NCBI GenBank assembly: GCA_008360975.2
Contig: CM039193.1
Span: 18,707,389-18,771,388 of the forward strand
DNA length: 64,000 bases
From: Lichenostomus cassidix
Lineage: Eukaryota; Chordata; Aves; Passeriformes; Meliphagidae
Direction: 5' to 3'
The notes under the pieces were generated by a model. It worked only from the letters and a program-made list of their open reading frames with translations. It was not told the origin of the DNA and ran no database searches. Of the stretch, positions 15,001 to 25,029 are shown one piece after another (within the stretch, counting starts at the first letter, position 1; every line of letters begins with the position of its first letter). A program made the translations under genes and the position numbers.

Positions 15001-17301
15001 GAGGAGTTATCTCTGCTGTATTTTGCTGCAATCAGGTTTAGCAGAGCAGGACAGTTAAAAAGTTCTAGAAAAGAAAAATCACAATATATGAAGGGGTAAA
15101 AAGCACAAATTTCAAATCCTATTTCTATCCCAGAATGCTCTTACTTTCTGTTTTCTTCTGATTTGGAGATTTATGTCTTCTCACCAACATCCAAACACAG
15201 CCCATAAAATGCCATAAATGGACATGCTATAGAATCAGCATCACTGTATGAGCAGCAATAAATGCATAAAATAAATTAAATGTTTTAAGTATAACAATAT
15301 TATTCAACTGCTAGAGCTAAATCACTCTGTAATCACTAAATCACTTCCATGAATAAAAAACCGAAATAATAACTAAAATAACTAAGAAAAGTAAATAATA
15401 ATATACCTTCTTCATTGAAGAATTTTTCAACAGGTCCCACAAACTGGTTGATCTCTGCCAGTTCTTCATTGGTAATTTCTGGGTAAGGGAAAACTTCTTC
15501 CTAAAATAAGAGACAATTATTTAATAATTTTTAATACATGAATGATGCAGTTGAAATAAAAATTCAGGGACATACACGTTCCAAAGACTCCAAAACACTC
15601 TGCAAATCAAGACTTGTGAAAGATGTACAGAAACAGAGAGCCACAGGACTTCATCACACACCAAAACCAGACCAGAAGGTGTCAACAACAAAAACATTAG
15701 GGAGAAACTAAGAGATTTTCAAGAACTATGAGGATGCAAAAATCCTTCCTTACCCATGAATTCTGTCAATGTAACCCTATTTAGGGATTTATAAAACATG
15801 AGTGAACTTTCATTTGGATACAAATTACATACTATTACATACAATGTACTGTTACAATGTTTCCATGTTTCAAGTTCAGCCCATGCACAAACACGCAGCA
15901 CATTTCACCTGCTAATGCCACAGGTACAAAGGTGAGTGAGTCACTCCTTATCACCCATGGTGCTCTGGTCATAAACTGGGAGCAGCACGACCTGACAGGT
16001 CTGAATTGATAAAAATCCAAGCAAGGAACACAACAAGTGGGAGACTACATGAGAAGCACACCTAATTTTTACTGCCTTTCCCCTTTTAAACAGAGGAGTT
16101 TATCTCTGCCCACAAAAATCTGTTATTAATGCTCTGATACTCTGAGCAATAATGTTGGCATCAAAAATTCAGGACCTAGGAAATGTTAAAAGGTTTTCAG
16201 AAAGCTGTTGTATTGAAATTTGAGAGAAAAAAGCTCAGACATATCTGAATGCAGCCTGGCTGCTGCCTGTTCTAACACTTTACCTGACAAGGTCTCCTGC
16301 AGGAGACTTTATTGCTCATCTCATTTCAGTGGATTGAGTTATTCCTTCTTTCAATTTACTTCACCCTGCGATCTCTGATAAATGCATACTTTAAACCTTG
16401 CATTAACAAACTCTGGTTAATAGCGTGTTCTAGATCAGATTTTAACTTCTTTGCCCAGTGGCATCTCAAAGCACAAGAAGAATTTCAACCTTTCCCATCT
16501 CAATCTATAGGCAGAAGTTTGCATGAAGTCTCGATCCTTTAGGTAAAAACAGAGACTGGAATGCCCCAAGTGCTGTGGGATGCCCAGAGCCGGGTGCACA
16601 CAGACACCTGTGTTTGCAGAGGGAATTTGCCGGGCTGGCAGCACAGGGCTGTGGCTCAGCACAGCTTTTCAGGCGCTGTTTGGGTAATTCTGAACCACAC
16701 TGCGTGTTTGGTGTGCAGGGCTGCGAACAGATACCTTTGGTTAGCCCGGCTCCAGCTCAGGGGACACAGAGCCGCCTCTTCTCCCCTCCGGGTGAGGGCA
16801 GGGAGCCCAGCAGGGATCGGGACAGCTGATCAGGGGCTGAGGGACAGCCAGGCAGAGACCCGGGCCCTGCAGGGGGGTCGCACCGAGCCCTGCAGCCCCA
16901 GGCCGGGGATGAGCAGCTGCAAAAGGCCCTGGGGGTGCCAGACAGCGCTGGACAGGAACCCAGGCGGGCGATGGCCCCCGGGCAGTGCAGTCCCCCTGTG
17001 GCTCCAACCCCGGGCAGCGCAGCCCCAGCCCCGGGCAGCGCAGCCCCGCCCCGCGGCCCCTCCGCGCTGTCAGGGGAAGGCGCACCGGGCCGGGCAGGGC
17101 GCACCGCCCCTCGGGCCCCCACGGCCGCCCCGCTCCCCGCGGACCCACCTTGCGCAGGGTGCCGAGGAACAGCTCCTTGGCGAAGGCGCGGCGGGGCGCG
17201 GCGGTGCGCAGGGCGCGGGCGGTGTGCCCGGGCCGGGGCCGGGGCTGGAGCTGGAGCTGGGGCCGGGCGGCGCGCAGGGCCCGCAGCAGCAGCGCGCTCA
17301 T
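3..17301 (-). CDS. ACAD9: ACAD9, acyl-CoA dehydrogenase family member 9 (15 coding exons; 3' end off the window)
   Basis: The product is a mitochondrial FAD-dependent acyl-CoA dehydrogenase, close to VLCAD, that also acts as an assembly factor for respiratory complex I (known for the family). Joined minus-strand exons are 17301-17149, 15500-15407, 13384-13283, 10800-10694, 9967-9867, 8174-8096, 7489-7315, 6706-6633, 4880-4805, 4110-4040, 3703-3584, 2900-2772, 1482-1403, 909-783 and 80-3. They total 1,566 nt, or 522 codons, with consistent phase at every junction. Residues 1 to about 40 form an Arg/Ala/Leu-rich presequence. FCLTEPGSGSD (about 179-189) is the acyl-CoA dehydrogenase signature region, and LLIFE (423-427) ends in the catalytic glutamate, equivalent to human E426. 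The C-terminal VLCAD-like domain continues to FGK at the left edge. By recall of the 621-residue human protein, about 100 residues are missing beyond the window. I see no frameshift or stop, so the gene looks functional. Identity is firm; exact ends rest on splice consensus. Confidence 0.96.
783..909 (-). CDS. ACAD9: ACAD9 exon 14
   Basis: The 127-nt exon reads [20 protein letters not shown]...[17 protein letters not shown], in the ACAD9/VLCAD-specific C-terminal extension. It is less conserved against my recollection of human except for the VDxGL and GVVHPSL blocks. The acceptor is TTTCAG and the donor GTAAGG. Confidence 0.92.
1403..1482 (-). CDS. ACAD9: ACAD9 exon 13
   Basis: The 80-nt exon reads [20 protein letters not shown], then ILTDKI plus two bases, continuing directly from the catalytic Glu (FE/GTNEI). 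The acceptor is TTCCAG and the donor GTATGT. Confidence 0.95.
2772..2900 (-). CDS. ACAD9: ACAD9 exon 12, ends on the catalytic Glu with a GC donor
   Basis: The 129-nt exon (43 codons) reads [20 protein letters not shown], then [23 protein letters not shown]. The last codon, GAG at 2774-2772, is the catalytic base Glu427. The donor is GCAAGT instead of GTAAGT. Phase with exon 13 (GTNEIL) leaves no alternative: the nearest GT four bases on would shift the frame. Confidence 0.95.
3584..3703 (-). CDS. ACAD9: ACAD9 exon 11
   Basis: The 120-nt exon (40 codons, phase 0 at both ends) reads [20 protein letters not shown], then [20 protein letters not shown]. The acceptor is GCCAG and the donor GTGAGC. 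Confidence 0.96.
4040..4110 (-). CDS. ACAD9: ACAD9 exon 10
   Basis: The 71-nt exon reads [20 protein letters not shown], then GLIQ. The R-x-QF motif contacts FAD across the dimer in this family. The acceptor is TAAAG and the donor GTAATA. Confidence 0.94.
4805..4880 (-). CDS. ACAD9: ACAD9 exon 9
   Basis: The 76-nt exon reads [20 protein letters not shown], then IKKLI, starting the C-terminal helical domain. Its conserved Arg (in SGRF) is typical of the family. The acceptor is TCACAG and the donor GTGAGT. Confidence 0.94.
5216..5681. mobile_element. Solo LTR of an endogenous retrovirus with 5-bp target-site duplication
   Basis: The 466-bp element begins TGTCC and ends CACA. It is flanked by identical AACAT pentamers at 5211-5215 and 5682-5686, so it is a complete insertion of the TG...CA LTR type. 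A TATA-like motif (TATAA at 5416-5420) in the middle suggests a promoter reading on the plus strand, antisense to ACAD9. No internal retroviral sequence or second LTR is present, so this is what remains after LTR-LTR recombination. The sequence resembles LTRs I recall as common in passerine genomes, but the family was not checked. It lies in ACAD9 intron 8 (4881-6632). Confidence 0.8.
6633..6706 (-). CDS. ACAD9: ACAD9 exon 8
   Basis: The 74-nt exon reads [20 protein letters not shown], then GGGFK, closing the beta domain. The acceptor is TTTCAG and the donor GTAAGC. Confidence 0.95.
7315..7489 (-). CDS. ACAD9: ACAD9 exon 7
   Basis: The 175-nt exon reads [18 protein letters not shown]...[12 protein letters not shown], most of the central beta-barrel domain including the WISNGG FAD-contact motif. 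The acceptor is AACAG and the donor GTAAGA. It is the most conserved exon seen here. Confidence 0.97.
8096..8174 (-). CDS. ACAD9: ACAD9 exon 6
   Basis: The 79-nt exon reads [26 protein letters not shown], completing the GSGSD signature and entering the central beta domain. The acceptor is TTTCAG and the donor GTACCA. Confidence 0.95.
9867..9967 (-). CDS. ACAD9: ACAD9 exon 5
   Basis: The 101-nt exon reads [16 protein letters not shown]...[12 protein letters not shown]. It carries the first part of the signature that binds the FAD isoalloxazine and substrate. The bird has Gly where I recall Ala in the human protein (TEPG versus TEPA); Gly is common here across acyl-CoA dehydrogenases. The donor is GTGAGG. 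Confidence 0.95.
10694..10800 (-). CDS. ACAD9: ACAD9 exon 4
   Basis: The 107-nt exon reads [16 protein letters not shown]...[11 protein letters not shown], the conserved helical-domain segment lining the acyl-CoA/FAD pocket. The acceptor is TTCCAG and the donor GTAATG; it ends in phase 0. Confidence 0.95.
13283..13384 (-). CDS. ACAD9: ACAD9 exon 3
   Basis: The 102-nt exon reads [17 protein letters not shown]...[12 protein letters not shown], part of the N-terminal helical domain and the conserved PEEYGG turn, which is completed by exon 4. The acceptor is TTGTAG and the donor GTGAGT. Confidence 0.94.
15407..15500 (-). CDS. ACAD9: ACAD9 exon 2
   Basis: The 94-nt exon enters in phase 0 and leaves with one base over. 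It reads [10 protein letters not shown]...[13 protein letters not shown], matching the start of the mature N-terminal alpha-helical domain. The acceptor is TTTTAG and the donor GTATAT. Confidence 0.93.
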
Positions 17302-17620
17302 GGCCGCGCTCGGCGCTCCGCTGACGGCAGCAGCGCGCCCGGCCCGGCCCGGGGCGGAGCTCTAACCTCACCGCCTCACGGCCTCGGCGGGCGGCGCTTC
17401 GCTCGCACGGAGCGCGGCACGGCGGCGGAGCCCCTTCGGGGTGCGATCATCCGGCCCGCGTCCGGCTTGGGGCGCGGCAGAGCCCGCAGGGCCGCAGGCG
17501 AGGGGCAGCGATGTTCCCCCCAGCCCAGCTCCTCCCGGCAGCTCCTGCGTGAGCCGCACGGTCCCACCGAAAAATAACTCTTGGTGCACACGGTGTGGCT
17601 TTGAACAGTTTGCGTGAAGC
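16760..17620. promoter_or_regulatory. CpG island and presumed ACAD9 promoter
   Basis: GC and CpG content rise sharply here against AT-rich flanks, and the island spans ACAD9 exon 1 and its start codon. GC-box-like GGGGCGG lies at about 17351-17357, just upstream of the ATG at 17301, and no TATA box is evident. Long open frames on both strands in this stretch (for example 16561-17577 plus) follow from the scarcity of AT-rich stops and show no recognisable domain. Such islands often fire in both directions; a divergent transcript is possible but not shown. Confidence 0.7.
17149..17301 (-). CDS. ACAD9: ACAD9 exon 1: start codon and mitochondrial presequence
   Basis: There are 51 codons from [10 protein letters not shown] to FLGTLRK, followed by donor GTGGGT. 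The start has G at -3, a good Kozak context, and its frame runs into the conserved AFAKELFLG. The presequence is rich in Arg, Leu and Ala with no acidic residue before AFAKEL, as expected for mitochondrial import. It contains a small internal repeat (QLQLQ, RPRPRP) made by short GC-rich DNA repeats, so its length may vary between individuals. Confidence 0.93.
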
Positions 17621-18690
17621 AAAAGCAGCGGGGCAACCCAGCCGGGGAACAGGAGAGCCCGCCGGAGAGGGATGGCTGCATCCCCCGCTGGGCTGGTGGA
17701 TGTGCTGAGATGGAAATTCCATCAAAGCCCAGCTGCCCCTGGCCGTGTGTCAGGAGCCGGAGCAGCATGGTGTTGGCAGCTCCAGCCCTCGCCCGAACGG
17801 CCCCGCACTGCTGCAGCCCTTTCCACACGGAAATGGATGCCAAAGACAAACCACTGTGCCCTGCGGTGAGCGCTGCCCTGCGCCGAGGAGTCCCTTTCCT
17901 CCTTTGCTTTCCCCTGCCATCCCTTGGGCAGCAGGGTTTGCCTTTCCTAAATTCCCAAGTGCCAATCCCGTGTGAAATTATTGAGCCGGTTACCTGGCAC
18001 TGAAATCTGGCTGAGAAACTCTCAGTGCTTCCCTTCGATACAAGAGATGTGCACAGTGGTGGTTGTTGTATCACCACCCACAGCTGCTGCTCTCACCTGC
18101 ACATGGGTGTGACTGCTCACCGGCACAGAAGGGCTTTCTGAATGCTAAGCTTCATTTACTCAAGGGCAGAATTCACTTATTGGAAATAGTTCTTTCAAGT
18201 CCTTTAAAGGCTTCTGCTACTCCACTGCTTCTCATTTTAAGCATCTCCTGGTCCATCTGCCCTCATTTTGCTTTGGTTTGTGAGAAACGGCAGACTGTAA
18301 CAAATGAGCATTTACAAAAAGAACAGTGCTAAAGGTAACACAGGCTTAATGAACTCATTTATTTTGCTTACTACACATATGACTTGTAGAATGTAAATCC
18401 TTTAATCTCGTAGTCCAAATAAATTGCCATGTTGGTTGCCTCTCGACTATGCTGCAACTAGGGAACATGAAGGACTGAGGGTGAGGGGATGGGAAGAGGT
18501 AAGGGTGTGTTCAGCTCTGGTGAAGTAGCATTATCTTACTTCTTTTCGTTTTGAAAGGTGGAAAAGCAAGAGGTGAAGTGTAATCCTACCAGGAAACAAT
18601 GGATGGGGAACACAGAGCTGGCTCCAGCAGTCTTGGGGATGGAGTGATAAAGTGTCAGTGTCTCTATAGAGTGCTGGTATCCATAGAGTG

Positions 18691-18718
18691 CTTCTATCCA
18701 TGATGGTATGGATAGAAG
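18691..18718. repeat. Perfect 11-bp inverted repeat with 6-nt loop
   Basis: CTTCTATCCAT at 18691-18701 pairs exactly with ATGGATAGAAG at 18708-18718 around the loop GATGGT. No poly-T run or gene end is nearby, so a terminator role is not indicated. It may be chance or the remnant of a small duplication, as related TATCCATAGAG wording precedes it. Confidence 0.6.
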
Positions 18719-21700
18719 AGGAAAAGGCTGCTCAGCTTGATGGCACAGGGGTTAATGGGGCACAGGCCACACGGTGTCACTGAGAGGGCCTGGCTGGCAC
18801 TGCAGTGCTGAAGAGGGGATGCCACACCAGTGCCACAGCCCAGCTCCGGGCAGAGGACACGGTGCTGGGGGACAGGAGAGGGGTGTGTGTCCGATAAAAG
18901 GGCTAAATTGAGGCCACCCTGTCCTGAGCCAGGTCAGGCAGGTTCTGCTCTGTGCAAAGGGGTGATGTGGCAGCTTGAAAGAAAGGATAAACAGGGCATG
19001 GCAAAAACTGCTGGAAGAAAATGATCCAAACAGTGAAAACGAGGCTTGGCAGTTGGGAAACACTGGGAAAAGATGCCTCATCAGGAAGTTCAGAAGAGCT
19101 GAAGCAGCAGCCAGCACACCCCACCCTGTGTGTTCATTCACTAAGCACGAGAGTGGGACTGAGAACATATCCTAAATAAACACCTGAGGTTTTCCCAGTC
19201 ACAGGGGGGAATATCACACCCTCAGCATGAAACTACAGGCAGACCCTCACTGGCACAGAGAATCCACACAAACAGTGCCACACCACAGATTCTGTCTCAT
19301 CCCTGCCACACTTCCCAGTGCTGTATGCAAACACAGCTGAAATCATGTTCCTGGCAGCTGCAGTTCTCTACAGAATGCCAGCATTCTGACCTGATACATC
19401 TCCAAACTGCCTTGCACAGACCTGCACAATCTACTGAAAAAAAATCAGTATTTTTGCCTTCTGCTTCAGCAACATGCCTATCCTTTTCCTTTCCCCACTT
19501 TTATTTATGACTCCTCTCTGCTGTCTCTGCCACTCAGCTATTCATCTACATGATTCCATCATTTCAGATTCCCTTCCTGGGCCAGCTAATCCCTCAGCTG
19601 TTACAGCTCCTCATAACTCACATTTTGTGAACAACCACGACTCCCACAGTGATGTCCTTTCCATCAGATGTGGAAGAATTCCTTCTTGAGAAGGAATTAA
19701 AGCAAGAGAGACACAGATTAGTAAATGACTACCATAAAATTACCCTTCAGTTTCCCTTTTTATTCTTCCATATTTTTCCAGCAGCTGCGTAAAAACTGGT
19801 ATTGAATAACATAATGACCTGATAACATTTAGCTCTTTGAGACATGGATATTTTACTTACTGAAAAAGTGTCACTAAATTATTTTATAAAAATATTCACC
19901 AAGCTTTGTAGCACTTCCAGGAAAATACATAAAATTCCTCCTCTCTTTATGCAATCCCTGTTTGCTCCTTTTCAACCTGACAGATGGTATGAGAGTTTTG
20001 CACTTGACATTGGTAATTGTCTTTCCCACAGGCATGTGATGATGGGCTCATTGCATCACCTCCTGTCTCGGAATATTTTTTAAAAAAGCTGGCTCACGAA
20101 TGAAACCCTGGGAAAGGTGAGAGCAGAACTGGTATTTCCACTTTTGCTCCTGGTTACGTGCTGTGGAAGTGATGGGATGTGTTTGAAACACAGATGTTAA
20201 CATGGTGGCTGTATAAATAGATAAATACATTTGTCCAAGCTGTTGTCCATCCACACTGACTGTACCGTGGCCATCTCAGAAACCACCTGAAAAACAAATG
20301 AATGCATTCTGTTAGTGAAAGGGATTCCTCACAACTTCAGGTGGCACTCACAGGCAAATTGTCCTTTAGCTCTGTCATGTTAGAGTAAAAGGAAACACTG
20401 ATTGCCTCATGTTTTGAAGTATTTTTTATTTTATTTCAAATTATAAATTTGTAAATTTTTTTAACAGCCAAATAAGATTTAATTTTTCAAGCAAGGGAAA
20501 ATAGGCCGAACACTGTATTGAAATCAAGTTTCTTGCTCAGGGAAGGGAGATAACCTGAACTCTCAGTGCAGGAAAGAAGCTGCCACTGTGGGATTGCACC
20601 CAAGGAGCAGCAGGGCAGCCTGGAGAGTGCTGGCTTTGTGTCACACTCAAGTGACAGTGATGAGTGACAGGACAAGGGGGGATGTAAAAAGGCCTTGCAG
20701 TAACTGGATAAAGCACATCTTGGCACTATTAATGAATACTGAAGGGAGATGGGTCAGGAACCTCTTTGCCAAAATAAACTTTATTACACTTTAATGCTGG
20801 AGAGAAGGAAGGAGCACCATGAGCTCAGGAACATTTAATCAATAATGTATTAGTCCAATAACTTGCTCCAGCCCAAATGAGGCATCTGTTTCTCCCTTTT
20901 TATGTCTGGAATGAGAAACAGATTATCCCAAATGCAAGTGGTTTTTCAGCAGCTTTTTCTTCCAGTCATTTCAAATTCCTGCAGTCAGAGGAATTGTTCA
21001 GAACACATCCCCTGTGGTTCACTGCTAATATACAGACAGGTATATATATATATATATTTATTTTTTGCATGAAGCTATGCTGGCAGTCTGCAAGTATGTG
21101 AGCAGGGTCACTGAATATTGCAACAGCCCAGAAAGCTTCATGTTGCAGGAGTAGAAAAAAATTAGGAAGAGCAGAAACAAAGTTTCCTCCACCTCTAGGT
21201 ATAAAATACACATGCAAATGATTTTGAAAATTTACAGACTGGTAAAGCAGAGGAGTTAGCACATAATCAAAGGCATTTTTAAAAACTGGATGCTTAAAAA
21301 CTGGGAAGCTTAAAGTCTGAATTAGAACATTCAGCACATATTTGTCACTGGGCTGGAAAATGTTGCTGCTTTTCCAAACTCAAGTGTTGAAGGACAACAG
21401 AAGTATCTCAAACTATGGCAATTGCAGGGGTGTATTTGGCTGGTTGATTTTTTGGGGTTTGGTTGAGGTTTTTTAGATGTTATTTTTAATTACAGCAGAG
21501 GCATTTTTGGAGCCTGGTGTAAGGGCTGAGGCAGAAGCAGCACTATGGGGCTACCAGAAAGATGGCAAGGACAATATACAGGATGAATCATTAAATAAAA
21601 ATGGTCTTTGTTGTTGGGGATGGATGGAAAGGAATATCAGCTGAGTCACAGAACACCTGTGCAGTCCTTGCCTTTGCCCCTTCCCTGGACACAAAGCCAG

Positions 21701-23604
21701 GACCCATTTCTCTGGCAAAAATGAGGCTTTGTTTTGTAGCAGGGCTGAGAAGCTGGAGAGAAAAGACATTTTCCACCATGCATGCACAACATTTCACTTC
21801 CCTTAGAATGAATTTCCCCTGCTCATCTTATTAAAGACAGATTATTTTTGCTTTGCTCATTACACAGACCTGTCTAAAGCACTGTGTCCAAGTATGAAAA
21901 ATAAATGAAAGCTCCAGTTGTGTCATTTCCCAGCAGAGATGATGAATTGTACACTCCTGTGGTTGCTTTCAGCTGCTGTGGCTTGTGAACCATGCTGCTA
22001 ATTTCACATCTCAGTTACTGCAAAAATGCTAAATAAAAGGGATTTTTTTTTTAATTTTATCCCAAAAAATATGCATTTATTCACATGGCAAAAATGATAA
22101 ATCTAAACATTTGAAAAATGTGATGGCTTCATGTCAGCATCACCCACACAACTTTCATTGAAGTCATTTAGCTGAGGAAGTACTTCCAGGAGAGATATTA
22201 ATTTCAGCATTTCCTGACTTTCATGACCAACCTCATCCTGCAGTTGAATTAGTTTTGCTGAGTAATACAGGATTTATCTTTAATTCTTGAAATAACAGGA
22301 ACCAGAAAGAAAGTCTACTAAACAATACACCTAAAATGAAGCATTTGTGTGGTTTAGATATTTCTATTAGATTAGCTGTTCTATGTTCTCTTCCAGGAAT
22401 TTTATGTCAACAAAATATGGCAGCAGAAATCAGTAAGTAGGGTAAAAATCCAGAAATATTCCTTTGGAAAAGGTATTTAGTGCAGCTGTAACACCAATAA
22501 AGTTTATTATGTCATCTTACTCTAAGTACATTTTTCTTCTTATGCAAATACATTTCTCAGTACATAGATGAACTGAAATTTGATTTAATCACCCAATTCA
22601 AAAGGCTTCATAATTCTGAAACCTTGTTACAGCTGTTTGAATGACTGCAGGAAATAACCCCTGGAAGTTGGTGCAATGCTTCAAGCTCCACCTAAAATGC
22701 TGTGGAATAAGCAATTGTATAGGGAAGATACTCTGGGCTCTTTGTGACCAATGCAACCAATTCAGAAATCATTTGGGCTCCCAAATCTCACCTGTGCACA
22801 GGGTGTAGATGAATAAAACACTGCACAACTATTGTGTACAGTAAAAATAAATATATGGGAAAATACCACCCCTGTTTTTATTAAACTCTGAATGAAAATC
22901 AATCATTAAGGCCAACTGGAAAAAAAAAGCTAAGTAAAATTCATTGATTGTTAAGTCAACAAAAAACTGAAGAAAGACACAGATAAGACATTTAAAGTTC
23001 TTTACTTTGTTTTTCTGTCATTTTAATCTTGCATTTCTTTATTTCACCCAAAAGAATACAAAATAATACCTGGAAAAGAAGCTCTTGTTAAAGAGTTGCT
23101 ATCTAGAAAAATTGAAAAATTGTTTATTGCATGACAACTCATTCATGCAATGTGTGTGTACTGAAGTGCACACAAACACCTAAAATGCACAAACATAGGT
23201 GAGAATTTAGGAAAAGTTTTCAAACATTAGATTTCTGACTTGTTAAAGGTGTGACTTTCAGTTAAAATTTGTGACATAGAGCTTTGACCTTTATCTTAGG
23301 GCAAAACTGCTTTCCCTCAATTAGAAGACAATGTAACTTCTTAAGTGAAGACATTTTTCACCAGGTATGTGCAGACAAGGTCATTAGACTTAAGGAAAGC
23401 AATTCCATTAAAATGAGAACATTATAATAAAAAAGAATATTATAATAAGAATATTATAATAAAAATATAAAATCAACAACTGGGACTTATTAAACACGTT
23501 TAACCTATATTGAATTTTTTTAATTAAGTCACTTGGCATTACTACAAATCTGCCACCCAAACCAGAACTGCTGCTGAGGTTCCTTTGGTTATTTTTTTTT
23601 TCAG

Positions 23605-23720
23605 CATCACAGAATCACAGGATGGCTTGGGTTGGAAGGGACCTTAAAGATCATCCCATCCCCACCCCTGCCATGCACAGGAACATGTGCCAGATCATTC
23701 AAGATTTCAGCCTAGTCTTG
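23605..23720 (-). mobile_element. CR1 LINE 3'-end fragment
   Basis: The plus strand carries the familiar reverse complement of the CR1 3' end: AGAATCACAGGATGG followed by TTGGGTTGGAAGGGACCTTA and AAGATCATC. The element is therefore in minus orientation and truncated to about 100 bp. CR1 is the dominant LINE of birds and supports an avian source. Confidence 0.85.
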
Positions 23721-24678
23721 GTTTAGGTAGGAAGCAGAAGAATTGAGACAAATTATTTAGGTCCTACTTTTAAAATGGATCAGGAAAAAAAATGCCTAGA
23801 TTTATAACAGCATTTCCAGACTCCCCAAGATGAATTAGAGAAGAAAGACCCCTTGTCTTCTCAAAATGTATCAAAATTCTACAAATCGTAATTTCTGAAC
23901 CAGGAATAGAAATACCAGTGAAGAACAGCTCTGCAAATTCTTCTACTTCCACTAGAGAATGTTTCTATGGGACAGAGGCACCTTCTAATGCGTCCCACAG
24001 CTCAGAGGAGTGGCACAATGGACATATCTAGTGATGAGCATGTACTTACCTATTAAAAAAAAATCTCTGCTCAAGATGCACATCCTGAAATTACAGCCCT
24101 TCAGAAATAGCCATAGTCAACTATTTCCACAAAATAATTCAAGAATCTCCTGAAATTCACAGGAAACAGAAGCAAACACAGTATTTAGTTTAAACTACTA
24201 GCTAAGCTTTAGCTTGGACAGGCTTTACAGGCACACTACAATCTCCTGGACATGCAGGAAATGCACCCAAGTCAGAACAAAATGGAATATCCCATAGGCT
24301 TTTATCCAAGTGTAACTGCAGGAGTGTAACCTGGAACACTGGGGAGGCAAAGAATCCTCCTGGGCTGTAAACTGAGACACACAACAAATGGAGGATAAGC
24401 AGGGACAGGGCAGTACTTACCAGTGATGTGCTGGAGCTCTGAGGGCTCTGAGGGCTCCCTGTGAGCTCCCAGGGTGTTGGTCCCACCGAGCATCCTAGGA
24501 GTGTGTCCCTGGCAAGGACAAACTGGGCAGAGGAGCCCTGGACAGGAGCTCCTGAGGCCACAGGGGCAGTGGGGTCAGCTGGAGACACAGGGCAGAGGGG
24601 CTCAACCCTGTTAGCACTGCCCAGCGCTCCAGGGGTTTGGGGAATTGGGGAATTTGGGGAATCCAGGGCCTCTGCAGG

Positions 24679-24790
24679 GTCTCCCTGTCTGTCTGCACAC
24701 CTGGGTGTTGGATTGTCTCCCTGTCTCTCTGCACATCTGGGTGCTGCAGTCATTGTCTCCCTGTCTGTCTGCACACCTGGGTGTTGGATT
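24679..24790. repeat. Minisatellite, three units of 36-40 bp
   Basis: Units at 24679-24714, 24715-24754 and 24755-24790 each start GTCTCCCTGTCT and contain CTGCACA-CTGGGTG. The middle unit has a few substitutions and a 4-nt length difference. The unit translates openly in several frames, which explains the overlapping long open frames around it. Confidence 0.85.
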
Positions 24791-25029
24791 CACTGCTCTT
24801 CAGCAACTCTAGAACAAAATGTATTTACAGCACCACAGCAACCCAAGCCTACTGAGAAGGGATCCCAGACTGCACTCACCACCTCCACCACCTGATCTTT
24901 AATTCATGGCCTCTCTGAAGGGAGCAGCAGAAATCCCATTGCCTCAGTGAGGCCAGGATTCCATCAGAGAGAATTCCCTTCATTTCAAATATGAAGAGTT
25001 GAAGCTCTTGGATTGCACGAAATGAGAAA

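Larger units (their letters stand above)
81..17148 (-). other. ACAD9: ACAD9 introns
   Basis: Fourteen introns separate the exons. The largest are 10801-13282, 13385-15406, 4881-6632, 8175-9866 and 15501-17148. All use GT-AG except 1483-2771, which is GC-AG. Apart from a solo LTR at 5216-5681 I recognise no gene, RNA gene or intact mobile element in them. A stretch near 7788-7970 looks like a degraded dispersed repeat that I cannot name. Confidence 0.75.
17621..25020. other. Intergenic interval between ACAD9 5' end and IQSEC1 3' end
   Basis: About 7.4 kb without a supported gene. It contains a perfect hairpin (18691-18718), a TA microsatellite near 21041-21060, an AT-rich direct repeat near 23423-23470, a CR1 remnant (23605-23720) and a minisatellite (24679-24790). 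Open frames at 24202-24774 (minus) and 24461-24895 (plus) overlap each other across the minisatellite and show no splice context or domain; I treat them as chance. In mammals CFAP92 lies head-to-head with ACAD9, and I looked for a plus-strand counterpart here without finding one. Confidence 0.6.

Noticed and set aside
16741..17371. Minus-strand frames of 186 and 204 codons around ACAD9 exon 1 as single-exon proteins
   Set aside because: The first is ACAD9 exon 1 read through its donor into intron 1; the second is another frame of the same GC-rich DNA.
16561..17577. Long plus-strand open frame as a protein-coding gene
   Set aside because: It lies in a CpG island, has skewed Pro/Arg/Ala/Gly composition, no domain, and is antisense to the firm ACAD9 exon 1.
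24202..24774. Minus-strand 191-codon frame as a small gene near the IQSEC1 3' end
   Set aside because: Its start is built from minisatellite units and the rest has no family resemblance; the opposite strand is equally open.
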